Part shown: positions 14,755 to 26,200 of the stretch, piece after piece
How the letters are laid out: each line of letters begins with the position of its first letter
Numbering within the stretch: the first letter of the stretch is position 1
Notes under the pieces: model-generated
What the model was told of the DNA's origin: nothing
Seen by the model: only the letters and a program-made list of their open reading frames with translations
Databases searched by the model: none
NCBI RefSeq assembly: GCF_002078875.1
Contig: NC_034412.1
Coordinates: 80,059,575-80,123,574, forward strand
Direction of reading: 5' to 3'
Length of the DNA stretch: 64,000 nt
Source of the DNA: Numida meleagris
Lineage: Eukaryota > Chordata > Aves > Galliformes > Numididae
Translations under genes and position numbers: made by a program

Positions 14755-15060
14755 CACCGGGGTTTGGCCTCTTTTCCCAGGTAACTAGTGATAGGATGAG
14801 AGGTAATGGCTTTAAGCTGTCCCAGGGAGGTTCAGGTTGGGTATTAGGAAAATTTTATTTTTAGAAGGAGTAGTTGGGCACTGGAGCAGGCTGCCCAGGG
14901 ACGTGGTGGACTCACTGTCCCTGGAGGTGTTCAAGAACCATGGAGATGTGGCACCGAGGGACATGGTTTAGTGATATGATGGTGATGAGCTGACAGTTGG
15001 ACTAGATGATCACAGAATTCTTTTCCGACATGAATGATTTTATGATTCTATGATTCTACG
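14755..15060 (+). repeat. CR1 LINE 3' end, sense
   Basis: The block contains the classic CR1 3' sequence: 'cttttcccaggtaactagtgataggatgagagg', 'gcactggagcaggctgcccaggg', 'gacatggtttagtg', and the terminal 8-bp repeat TTATGATTCTATGATTCT at about 15039-15056. There is no poly(A) tail, as expected for CR1. An internal loss relative to other copies lies near 14860. Confidence 0.9.
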
Positions 15061-16053
15061 AGTCGATCAGCAGCTTTCTGCCAGCTGTCCAGCCATCAGC
15101 AAAACACAACAAAAGGATTCACATTGGTATTATACTTGATAAAGTGACCGAGAAGTGGCATTGATGTGTGAGAAACTGATCTTGACGAAATGGAGATGAC
15201 AAGTTTCACATCTGGATATGCTTTTTAATATTTATGTGCTCCTCCACGTTAGTGTGATTCCATTTCTCTCTGCAATTCAACATATACCTGAGATTGTGGA
15301 AAAGAGAAGAGTCATTGCATTAGTAGAAATGATGATGATAACACTCCAGAGCAACACAATGAGCCGTTCACAGCTAGGAAACAGTGGTTTCCGCCCCACA
15401 ACCACTCAGAGGACCATGCTCTTACCTGTGTGGCACTTGTGCATGCTCCTGTGCACACCCTTGGCACCCCATATCTCTGATCAGATTTCCTTATTGAGCT
15501 CATTTGCATGCTGTCTGCATGCTGCTTTGAGTGTGTTACCATTTTAAATGCTATCTTTTCTATGTGTATCTGATTGTACAATCACTGATATGCAGTTGAC
15601 TGCATTTATTTGTGCCATGACTTAAATGGTGGATGCATCTGCAGGCTTACAGAACAAATCACGTACGTCTATGAGATGAGGTGTGAAGGAAAGCCACAGA
15701 ATGCACGTGGCAGTGTTGTTTCTAATTCTTTGGAATTCTGCCTTTTTCCTTCTCATGGAAGTGAGAGAATTTCATTTTTATGTAGGTCTTCTGTACAAAT
15801 ACAGTAGATTTCACTTTCTAAAACAAGCAATTTCTGAATGTTCTTTCAAGGAAATTTACATGGGGGGTCGGAAGGGGGAGCGTATGCATATTTACATTCC
15901 TATGCTCTCATGCACCTGTTTCGGTCATCTGAGTGCCCAGAACGAATCACTCCTTTTTAATTTAGGTGTCAGGGCTTCCTGCTGCACCCTGCTACCCCCA
16001 GGCCCCTCCTTGGCCTCCTGTGCAGCGGGCACAGACTTGGGCACAGGTGACAG
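15061..16053. other. Intergenic, no gene recognised
   Basis: An open frame of 184 codons ends in this area (about 15683-16237), but its right part lies inside a CR1 relic and it resembles no protein I know. I see nothing else. Confidence 0.5.
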
Positions 16054-16218
16054 AGCAGTGGCACAGGTTGCCCAGAGACTGTGGGTCTTCTTGGATATCC
16101 TCAGTAGCCGCCCAGACACAGCCCCGGGCACCCTGCTCTGGTGTTCCTGCTGGAGCAAGGGTGGGACCAGAGGGACCCAGAGGGCCCTTCCACCTCATCC
16201 ATGCTGTGATTCTGTGAA
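16054..16218 (+). repeat. CR1 LINE 3' fragment, sense, degraded
   Basis: It starts with 'gtggcacaggttgcccagaga' and continues through the CR1 3' segments equivalent to 'cctggacac...cctgctc' and 'ggtcccttccacct', ending in 'gctgtgattctgtga'. The element lies about 350 bp upstream of the GC-rich LGI2 promoter island. Confidence 0.75.
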
Positions 16219-16559
16219 CACACCAAAGTCATCCTGAAGGGGCATCTCCAGATGGCCACAGCAGCTGAATTTCATGGGGAAAACTCTTGTCACAATTTTG
16301 CTAGTGGAAAATCACTGTTGTACCTTCTGTATTGATGGCTGCATCTTTGCTTTTCTTTGTAATGGCAGCATAAAGCACCCGTGAAAATCCGGGAAAATCC
16401 AGCGAGGCTTGTGGTTTGCAACAATTTCCACGCACTTGCCAATGACATAATCCCCGTAGACATGCTATAATCCTAAAAAGGGCACATCGCACAAGCGGCC
16501 CTTCTGACCCCAAATGCTTTCCTCATTCAACTACTTGGGAGAAGAGAAATAATTTCTGG

Positions 16560-17160
16560 GTCGGCCCTCGGGGCATCCCTAACACCCCCGCTCCCGCAGC
16601 CCACAGCCTCTACCATGCTCCCATGCCTACAGCCCGGCCGCAACCCAGCACGACCGGCACCCCGCCCGGGGCCGGCTCGCAGCCTCTGCCCGCTGTCCCC
16701 ACGCGGGGGGCGGGCCCGCAGCGCGGGGCGGCGCCNNNNNNNNNNNNNNNNNNNNNNNNNNNNNNNNNNNNNNNNNNNNNNNNNNNNNNNNNNNNNNNNN
16801 NNNNNNNNNNNNNNNNNNNNNNNNNNNNNNNNNNNNNNNNNNNNNNNNNNNNNNNNNNNNNNNNNNNNNNNNNNNNNNNNNNNNNNNNNNNNNNNNNNNN
16901 NNNNNNNNNNNNNNNNNNNNNNNNNNNNNNNNNNNNNNNNNNNNNNNNNNNNNNNNNNNNNNNNNNNNNNNNNNNNNNNNNNNNNNNNNNNNNNNNNNNN
17001 NNNNNNNNNNNNNNNNNNNNNNNNNNNNNNNNNNNNNNNNNNNNNNNNNNNNNNNGCCGTCGCTGCCGCCCGCTGTGACACCGGGGTGCTCGCGGCCGGG
17101 ACGCCGCGCTGGGGCTGCCGGCAGCCCGCGCTCGCTCAGCCCTGGTTTTTCTCTCCCTCC
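16560..17160 (+). promoter_or_regulatory. LGI2: CpG island and presumed LGI2 promoter
   Basis: The sequence changes abruptly from AT-rich flank to very GC-rich DNA with dense CpG at about 16560. It stays so up to the gap and again from 17056 to 17130, just before exon 2. A GC box (gggggcggg) lies at about 16706-16714. No TATA box is evident. A CpG-island start is usual for LGI-family genes. The exact transcription start cannot be placed because the centre of the island is missing. Confidence 0.7.
16736..17055. other. Assembly gap (320 N)
   Basis: An uninterrupted run of N lies inside the GC-richest part of the window. Neither flank encodes the LGI2 N-terminus (signal peptide and CPATCSC-type LRR N-cap), so coding exon 1 is very probably inside. 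The known LGI2 family length of about 545 residues, less the roughly 479 encoded by exons 2-8, leaves about 66 residues, near 200 nt. That fits in 320 bases if the gap size is true. Confidence 0.95.
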
Positions 17161-17165
17161 GCCAG

Positions 17166-17237
17166 GAGTCTGGTGAACGGGACCTTCTCCGAAGTCAAGG
17201 ACAGGATGTTCTCCCACTTGCCCTCCCTGCAGCTGCT
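17166..17237 (+). CDS. LGI2: LGI2 exon 2 (leucine-rich repeat)
   Basis: The acceptor is ccgccag and the donor is gtaagt. The exon is 72 nt with phase-2 borders on both sides and encodes [19 protein letters not shown] followed by SLQLL. It contains the NGT sequon. The first base (G) completes a leucine codon begun in exon 1. Confidence 0.95.
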
Positions 17238-20200
17238 GTAAGTATCGCACCGAAGCATCTCGCTAGCGCTCTGCTCGTCGCTCCTCGATGTAGTTACGGG
17301 CGCACCTTTAGAAGGAGCAGCAGTGGGTAAAGCCACAGCCGGTGCATCTCTATGGTACGGCTGCCGTTTTGTAACCCAGGGGTGAATTTTCTGTATCGCT
17401 ACGGCATCGCGAACCAGTTCATAAAACATGTAGTTATGCGCTAAAGGAGAAAAAGTGTTATCTGTTGTCCTAAATTCCACTTTGAGTTTCAGCTTAAAGA
17501 AGTTGAGGGCAGTGTTTCCCCCTGGAGCCACATGAGTGCTGTCCCCCGGCTCAGGTCGTGCCGGTGACCCCAGTTTTGTGCTGGTGACTCCTGTGTCCCC
17601 TAGGGACGCTGCGGGCAGTTCGGTGTGGCACGAGACATGGCTGTCAGGGACAGGTGGATGCGCGTGCCCACCCAAGGGGAGCAGTGCATGTGCTGCCTGC
17701 AGCATGACTGAGGCTCAGTATCTGGCTTCCAGGGCAGCCGGCCTCTCCAATGCCTCCCAGTGCTCCTTGGTGACCTCAGGTCATTCCCTTGGTTGTGCCC
17801 ATGCTACAGTCATGTGCCCGCAGCTCAAGTAGTGTGCCCCATGGACTTTAATTTAGCTGTACTGGGAGAGGGACACCACCTCGTTAAGGACACTGGGGAG
17901 AGATGGGCAAGGTGAGGGATGAAGGCCTGCATGGCTGGGGCTGCCTCCTTGTCTGCAGCACTGGTGAGGCCACACCTCAAGTACTGTGCTTGGTTTTGGG
18001 CCCCCCACTACAAAGAGGATTTTTTGTTGCTGAGATGTGTGCTGAAGAGCAGCAAGGCTGGTGAAGGAACGGGAAAACAAGTTATGGGGAATGACTGAAG
18101 AAACTGGGGCTGTTGGGTCTGGTGAAGAGGAGGTGAGAGGAGACTTCATTGCTCTGTACAACTCTCTGAAAGGAGAGCGCAACAAGGAGTGTGCCAGTCT
18201 ATTTTCTCTGGTGACAACTGATAAGATGCAAGAAAATGGTCTCAGGTTGTGCCAGGGGAGGTTTAGGTAGGACATTTGGAAGAATTCTTCAGGGAATGGG
18301 TAGCCAGGCATTGGAACGGGCTATGTGGAGAGGTGGTAGAGTCCACATGGTGTGAAGTGATTAAGAGACCTGTGGGTGTGGCCCTAAAGGACATGGTTTA
18401 ATGAAGAACTCGGTCAGGTTGATGATTGGAGTTGGTGAACCTGAGTGTCTTTTCCAACCTAAATGACTGTATTATTCTAAGGCCTGAGGATCTGAGTCTT
18501 CACAGGTTCTGGCTCAGTTTTGGCCGGGTACCTTGATGGTGTTCACCTTTGTTAGCACCAGGCAGTGCAGTCCAAGATGAGATGGTTGGTCAGCTTTGGA
18601 TTTTAGGCTGAGAGGATATAGTAGGTATGAGCAAGAAGAGCAATTAACCACCTCATTTCTAAATATAGTTATCCCAATGTATGCTAATAGGAAAGTGGCA
18701 ATGACCGTTGTGTTAAGGTTTTCTCTAGTATATGAAGCATTCTGTAACCTTTCTCACATGAAGGGCTTGCCTGGGAAAGGAAAGGCTGGTGACCCCCAGC
18801 CCTCTTTTTGTTGAAAGCACAGATCAGGACTAAAAGCATAGCCTGTTCCTACTGTGCCTTCTCTGATCTCCTCAAGGCAATAGAAGGTTTACCCCAGATT
18901 GTTTGAGCATAACCAAAGTCCCAAACCAAAGCTTTTTGGGGGGCTCAGGACCAGCACAGAGCTCTGGACAGGGGACAGGAGGACTTTGCTGGGAACGGCA
19001 GGTCCTGTGTCATTTGGGATGGAAAGAGATGAACCTGACAGTGGTTTGAGAGAAACAGTGGGTGCGACATGGGAGACGGGGAATCTGTTTTGGTTTGGAC
19101 AGTGGTAGCGGGAAGAGAGAGGAAGAGCAGATGAAGGTTACTCGTCGTCATTGGATGTGCTGGATTTCCAGGAGGAAACGTTGGGCTGGCAGGGGGAGGA
19201 TCAGCTGGAGAGAGTCAGAAGTTGTCCGTTTCTATTGCAGCGCAAAGGATTTGTAAACACTACCACCATCATCCTGGGCCCTGGCAAATTTTGATGGTCA
19301 GTGTAATTTGGAAGTTTCTCCTTCAAACAGGAGAAAAGGAATGATTAAATGATGAAAAATTAAACACTACATGGAGCACTAGTGTACATCAGGACTGTAT
19401 CTTCAGTCACAGTAGCCATGATGAAGCAGTAATGTAGTGATTTTTTTTTTGTTGGCAGGTGGAATCTTTCTCAGATTTGTATGGGATAATTTAAAGAGCA
19501 TTTGTCTAGTATTAGCGTAATAACCCAGGATCACAGGGAAAGTTTGCATTTTGTGTTCATTAGTCTTAAAAATTAATTTTAGTAAAATGCCTAAAACTGT
19601 CCAAAAAGAGCATTAACAAGTTACTGTACTAAAGCAGTTAGTGCAGACATGTTCACTCGTAGGTGAAAATTCAGAGGTTTTACCAAAAAATGATTTATTT
19701 TGAGTAACATTTGATTTTTAGACTGGATAAAAAGTTTTGCTGTTTCTTCAAATGAGATCACCATCTGTGCCTTGACCACAGACACTGGAGATGGCCTACC
19801 TTTGTGCTCTCATACAGCAAAGAAGGAGCTTCACTGGCCAAGCTTTTCTGTAGCTTCCTTCTTCCTAACTTCACTGTCCTGGCTCAGGTGACAACTGCTC
19901 AGTGCAGCTCTAACACATTTTGACCCTGAAGTTCCCGAAGGAGGTAATGCAGCACCAGAAGCCCTTCTCCTTGGTGCATGCAGACACAGAGTTATGCTCT
20001 CCAGAGACAGCAGGGCTTTCTATCTCTGGCAACTCAGCCACATCTCTGTTTGCAGCTGACAACCAGGTGGTGCATAATGGGTGCTCTCCTCCCACACCTC
20101 AGATCGGGCTTGGGGCAGCCCCCTGTGAGCTCAAAACAGGTGAGCCTCAGTCCACCAAGACTGCTTAAATGAAAGCTGGTGCTTGTACAAAAGGGCTCCC

Positions 20201-23200
20201 CGCTTCTCAAAGCTTGGGAATGGTACTAAGATGGTCTCTGGAAAATTTTTACTGTGGCTTGAGTGTGGTGGGCACCTGGGATCCATGCACAGCAGACTCA
20301 CCCTGAAAGGACAGCTTGTCCTGCTTAGGGGACGAAGCAATCTAGGGCTAGGCTGTATTTAGCCAAGGTGAATTGTACAGTGAACATATTTCCTGGGGAG
20401 TGGTGGACTTTAACTAGCACCGCATTATGCCTTTAATTTTTACTTTTTATAGACCATTCCACAGTATTTTATGGATGCTGCACTGGTGGGGCAATATGGG
20501 CTTGAGTCAGTAAGATGGGTTTGGTCACGGTCAATAAACACAACTGGCATAATCCAGTGTGTCAAGTTTTAATATGCTTTCCCAATGCCTGCTCTCTGTT
20601 TTCAGCTTGCTGAACTCGAACTCCTTTACTGTTATACGAGATGATGCCTTTGCTGGTCTCTTCCATCTAGAATACCTGTAAGTTTGGTATTTTTTGTATT
20701 CCCCCAACTGTTATAAATCAAGATGTTTTGATAAGTTACCAAGACTCCTGCTGTGGAGTCTTAGCCTTTACTGTGATTACCAGAAGCAGAGGAGATGAAG
20801 GATTGATGTTCCGTTTCTTTGCAAATGTCCTTTATGGTTGCTCACCATTTTTCAGAGGTTGCAGTGGATTTTTAATATATGCTGTGAGTGCAAGATGGCT
20901 CTGTGTAATTACAGTACACTGAAAAAGCGTTGCTGAGCAAGAGCTTGTCCTGGCTTCACAAAACAGTGCCATCACTTTCAAGGAGTTTGGATTTTCAGGA
21001 GAGGCGGTGAAGCCTCCCGTGGCCTGCTGACAGCCTGAGGAGTTGCAGGGTGTCAGTGTACTGCCCAGAACAGCCCTGATTACCACACTGGTCCTCTTTC
21101 CCCAACTTTCTTCTTCAACTTTGTCTTTGTTCTGACATTCCATTTAATGCCCGTGGCATTTATTTTTATATTATAAATAATTACGAATATATGAATATAT
21201 AAATATATATTTCATATAATATAAATTATTGTAATTATTTACATTATTATTTAAATTTATTTAACTTTCCTTTTCTGAACTTAGTTCACTTCTCTGTTGA
21301 TTTTTACATTATCTTCATTTCCCGATCTTTTTTGTTTTCTTTTTTTAGGTCACCCCTTTTTCTTTTAAAAAAAGTAATAGCCCTGGTACCAGGTTGTCCT
21401 CACTTCATACTCCAAAGGACTGCCATTTCTCTGTGTTACCGGACATGAGCTGGTATGTTCTAAACTCTGAATATGATCTGAAAGAAAATTCATCTTTCCA
21501 CCCACCTTTCTGTGCTGAAAGGTAGCTGTGGAAAACATTTGCCTTTGTCTAAAGGAAGACCAATGCTCATAACACTGACTCTTGCTAATGTCCTTCAGGT
21601 AAGTAGGATTAAGTTGGGGTGTATTGAGGACTAATGGTCTAACACAGGAGAAGCAGCCAACAGTAGAATTAGCAGACCAAGAAATAGAGGATAATTGTAT
21701 GTGGCATATATTGGAATCCACAATTCAGCTACATCTAGATTTTTGAGTAATAGTTATCTAATCATTCTCTTTTTCATGTGTCTACAGGAAAAAAAAAAGT
21801 AATTTGCAGAATGCTGGTAAAAAGGAGGAAAAAAAACCCTGCAAATATTTTTATGTTGTTTCAGTGATGACTTGCTTAGGCTTTGAAGTGCTGATGAGTC
21901 TAAAATGGAGCCTACCACAACAACATGCACTACAGTAGCTGTTGCATGGGTATTTGTGGACAGACCCCTGTTTGAAAGAAGAGAACTCTGTTCCTGCTCA
22001 GCTCATTTAAGGGACAATTTCTGTCCCTGGCTGCTAATTGCAAACCAGGGAATAGAATTAAGACTGGTAAAACCTTGCAGATTCAGTTTCTTTTAGTAAC
22101 AGCCAACTAACTGGTCTCAGTTAATGGTTGTGGTCATCGCCCCTGCCGAGTCCCCAGGGCACAAATCTCATCTCTGCCTTTTGGGAATTGAATGTGAGTG
22201 AGTGGCCTTTCCTTTCCTTTTTTTATTTTTTTTTTTTCCTGTTTTTCTTTTTTTTCCAGCTGTGCAGATGGTAACACCATTACAATTGTAATAACTCATT
22301 TCTCTCAGTTACCAATGATCAGTCTTTACAGAGAATAAGAAGACACTGCTGATGAACCTGATCAAGGCTCTTTGTGTGCCGAGCAGTTTCCAAAGGAAGA
22401 GCATCTGGGGAGCACCTGCAGCAGATACCCGTATATCCCTTAGCAGGAGCGGCTCTTGTACTGTATCACACTGTCCTCACAAAACTGATGATGGTATTTC
22501 GTGCACCTTTAAAACTACCCAGCTACATTTGCAGAGTCTGGATAAAAAAAGGTCTGATAAAGATGGGAGCTTTGCTGGTGTTCCCAGGGTAGCAGCCCTT
22601 TGAGACTGGGTTTGGTCACAAAGGTATCCAGCAAATTACTGAGTCCCAGCCCAAATTTCCACCATCTTGCTGCATTGTGTTCAGTGTTTATTTGTGCTGG
22701 CTGGCAAGCTGGCAGTGTACTGGGTACTGTGTCAGGGAGCACTTTGTCTTTGTGCTCTGTGGATTGAATTCATGTCTCCAGGCTGCCTTGTAACTGAGTA
22801 TGGTTGACCCGTTACTGACACCCTCCATGAATATGCAGTACTTCATCATCGGCATCCTTTGCGTGCAGTGAGGATACCAGTCAACTCATGAAGGATTTTG
22901 GCTCAGTCTAAACAGAGCTTTTGTCATCTCCTGCATTCCAGTGGGTGCTGCAGTCCCTTCTTCACTCTCTCAGGAAATGACCTTGACTCGTAGCATTTTT
23001 CCTCTGTTTTCCTGGATGGCAAACAAGGACCTGTAAAGGGAAAGGAGACGCTCTTGTCTCAAACTGTTTTTGAAGTCAGTATGCAGCTTTCTTCATCCAG
23101 ATACAGCTGTACCATGCAATATCTTGATGGCCACCTGGCTACAGCTGCTTTGCAGAACTGATGGTGTATTTATGGTTGTGTCCTCAAGTGCTCTAGGTGC

Positions 23201-26200
23201 AGGATGCTCAAATATCAGCTCTTTCTCTAAATGCTGATGTGTAGTCAGGATGAGCAGCGTGCTCCTGCAATTGATATGTGGCTATCAGTTCCCCCAGCGC
23301 ATGGGGCCGTGACCTGTGTGCAGCTAGGAACACTGCAAAGGTGATGTCCTGGCCGGAGAGCGCTGGAACGTGGCAGGAAGAAGACACAAGGCTTTCAGCA
23401 GCAGTCTTGCCATGTAGGCAGACTTTAGGCTTGGGATGCCAGCGTATTGCTGCAGTTCATGTCACAGCAGTGACTGCAGTGGAGAGCCTGCTGGTTCTGT
23501 GGGTGTGGAGGTGGCACTGCGTATGCAGCCCCCTGGCTGTGGGCACCATCCCTTCAGGCACGAATTCCCAAGCAGTGTCCATCTGCAGCCTGCAGAACCC
23601 TTGCACCTCTATGCTGCACTGTCATTTCAGAATTCAGGTTGTTGTTGAGGAAGGCAGGACTTGAGCTTTTAAGTCCATCTCAGAAGTCTCTCCTACCCAG
23701 GTCTCTTTCCTCATACAACACATTCCATGAGAATTAAACAACAAAGGAATAATGGTTTTTGCTTTGCTCATTTTGTTTCTCTTTCGCTGCGTATTTGTGT
23801 CACTTGCTCTCCCTTGTGCTACCCGCTTTGCTTCTTGCAGTACACCAGAGGAAAGTTGACAAGGCAGTGTGCCCAACTCCACTGGGACGTCCCCCCATCT
23901 AAGTCTGAAGGGGCTGCGCAGGAGCCTGCTGAGTTTGGCGAACATAGTGAAGCACTGATGGTGCTCATAATGTTACTTAAAGTCTTCTAAGGTACTTTTT
24001 TTTTTTTTGCTTAGATTCATTGAAGGAAACAAAATTGAAACCATATCAAGAAATGCATTTCGTGGCCTTCGAGACCTGACCCACCTGTAAGTTATTTAAC
24101 ACTGAGTAATTTGTACTGGAGCACAACTGTTCCTTGCAGATAGATGGTTTCCAAGCCGACACCTCTGACTGTTGGTAACATGCCTTCTATAAATTGAAAA
24201 GTGGCCTTTAAAAAATGCCTGCTTAGGCAGCACTGCAGCGCATCCAGCTGCCTGTGCACGCTCACAGGTCGCGATGGGGTGCAGCCCTTGCCTGTGGGTG
24301 CTGCCAGCGGTGCCACCATGGTATTACGTTCTTGTAGTTAACATTCCTCTTTCTCTTCAGCATGTTCAGTCATTGCTCTCTGTTACATTTCACGCAGGCA
24401 ATAAAACAGCTTTATATGCTTTACTTTTGCGTCAGCTTCATTTTCTTCGAGGAATCACCATTCTTAAATAAGTATAATGAATGCATGCATGTTCCTGGTA
24501 GTTAGTAACAATGCTGGTGACTGGGCAGTATCCCATAATTAACATTTTGTAGGTGAGTTCAGACTTTGTAAGAGTCGACAAGATGATATAACAGATAAGG
24601 TAACAATGATATTAAGCTCTAACTTTCTTTTCTAGTTCTTTGGCCAATAACCATCTGAAAACTCTGCCAAGGGATGTCTTCAGCGATTTAGATTCTCTAA
24701 TTGAACTGTAAGTAATGAAAATCATTCTATTGACCTCCTGCTACTGTCACTCTCTTGCTCTGTGGTTTAAGTTCTGCTTTTGTGTGGTGCTGTGTCTGAT
24801 ATCTGCACATAAAATAAATGTGCACTTTGTTGTTCTATCTTTTCTCATTTTAATATTATTTACTTGATGGACTTCTCTAAAATGACTGCTGTTTCTCAAA
24901 TCACTGTTGCTTCTCATGATGCTGCATATAGCTTGCATTATTGTACTTTCAGATGTTTTGCATATTTTTTTAGCGAAACAGACAATTAATTTTAAGACAG
25001 CAATTTCTCTGGATAGTTTTTCCTGTTATTGTTGCAAGTATTCTATGAGATTATTTTAGTCAAAGGCATTAATTTACAAATACATTTTTTTTTTCTGTTT
25101 TGTGCAGTTGTAGCATGTTGCTGTCTTATTACCAGTGTTTTCATGCGTAGCTAAGCTGCTAGTCAGCTTTCCCTGTTTTTGGCCTGGCTGTCGCAACTTA
25201 AGATTGTAAGCCACAAGAATTGCCATAGGATTGAAGAACAGGCACATTAGTAGGGGGTAGGTTAAGCTGACTAGACTCCACATCAGGAGTAACTCTGAAA
25301 ATACCAGTCTTACATCTGTATTTCAGTGTAGCACAGAAATTATACCAGCAAGACCACTCTGCTCGCCAAGGGTGCCTGAGTAGTTCAGTGACAGAATGGG
25401 ATTTGTCTGTGTCAGCAGCAGATGATGGGATGCAGACTTGCTGCAGACAAGCACTCTGTGAGGATTTATTATGCTATAGTCCTAATCCTATGAAAACTTA
25501 TAAACAGGAGTGACTTTACATGAATCACAGTGCCTTTATTACTAGCATTATACCTGGGCTTATTTCCTAGACTGAAACTGTTTTTCCAGGGTCAGTACTT
25601 CAGTGAAGGAGTGTAGATATTAAGAGCATATTAAGAAGTCTTTCCTCCTCTCATTTCAAAAACAGATCAAAGTTGCTCACACGTTTTGAGTTCATTGTGT
25701 CAAGGTGCTAACAGTTCTGTAAATTCATATTGCTATCAACCTTTTCAAATATGTTTATTTCTGTGTGTTTTTTAGAGATTTAAGGGGAAATAAATTTGAG
25801 TGTGACTGCAAAGCCAAGTGGTTGTTTTTGTGGTTAAAGATGACAAATTCCACTGTTTCTGATGTCCTGTGTATTGGTCCAGCAGAATATCAGGATAAGA
25901 AGTTAAATGATGTGACAAGTTTTGATTATGAATGCACCACTACAGGTATTCAGAATGTATATTTCTAAGCACACTACAAATGGTTAAATATCAGACATGT
26001 AGGCTACGCTATTTCACCTCTGTGAGCGTGATGTGGTGGGAGGAGGGGAGGGAAGTGTAACATACAGAGCACTGTGGAATGCTAAAACAAGCATAAAATG
26101 AGAAAATTACATTTTGAAGCCAAAGTACAGTTTCTACTTAGATTAAGTGATAATGGGAGAAGAGTTGGGACTAACCATATTCCAAAAGGCCTGATTATGA

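Larger units (their letters stand above)
20678..24014 (+). other. LGI2: LGI2 intron 3
   Basis: GT-AG intron of 3,337 bp, ending in a long T tract and gcttag. It contains an AT-rich hairpin (21176-21239), a long pyrimidine tract with a decoy acceptor (22207-22259) and a GC-richer stretch (23.27-23.65 kb) with open frames on overlapping phases that match no protein I know. Confidence 0.9.

Noticed and set aside
1..16000. Expected neighbour SEPSECS upstream of LGI2
   Set aside because: Mammalian synteny places it on this side, but no coding segment of it was recognised, so it probably lies beyond the window.
15683..16237. 184-codon + strand frame
   Set aside because: Its right third lies in a CR1 relic, the left part is low in recognisable features, and no family was recognised.
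16615..17241. Open frame of about 208 codons running through the N gap into LGI2 exon 2
   Set aside because: It is open only because N codons cannot stop. The left part does not resemble the LGI2 N-terminus, and the sequence just before 17166 is intron ending in a good acceptor.
17853..18311. 152-codon - strand frame in LGI2 intron 2
   Set aside because: It is antisense to a CR1 copy and mirrors that repeat.
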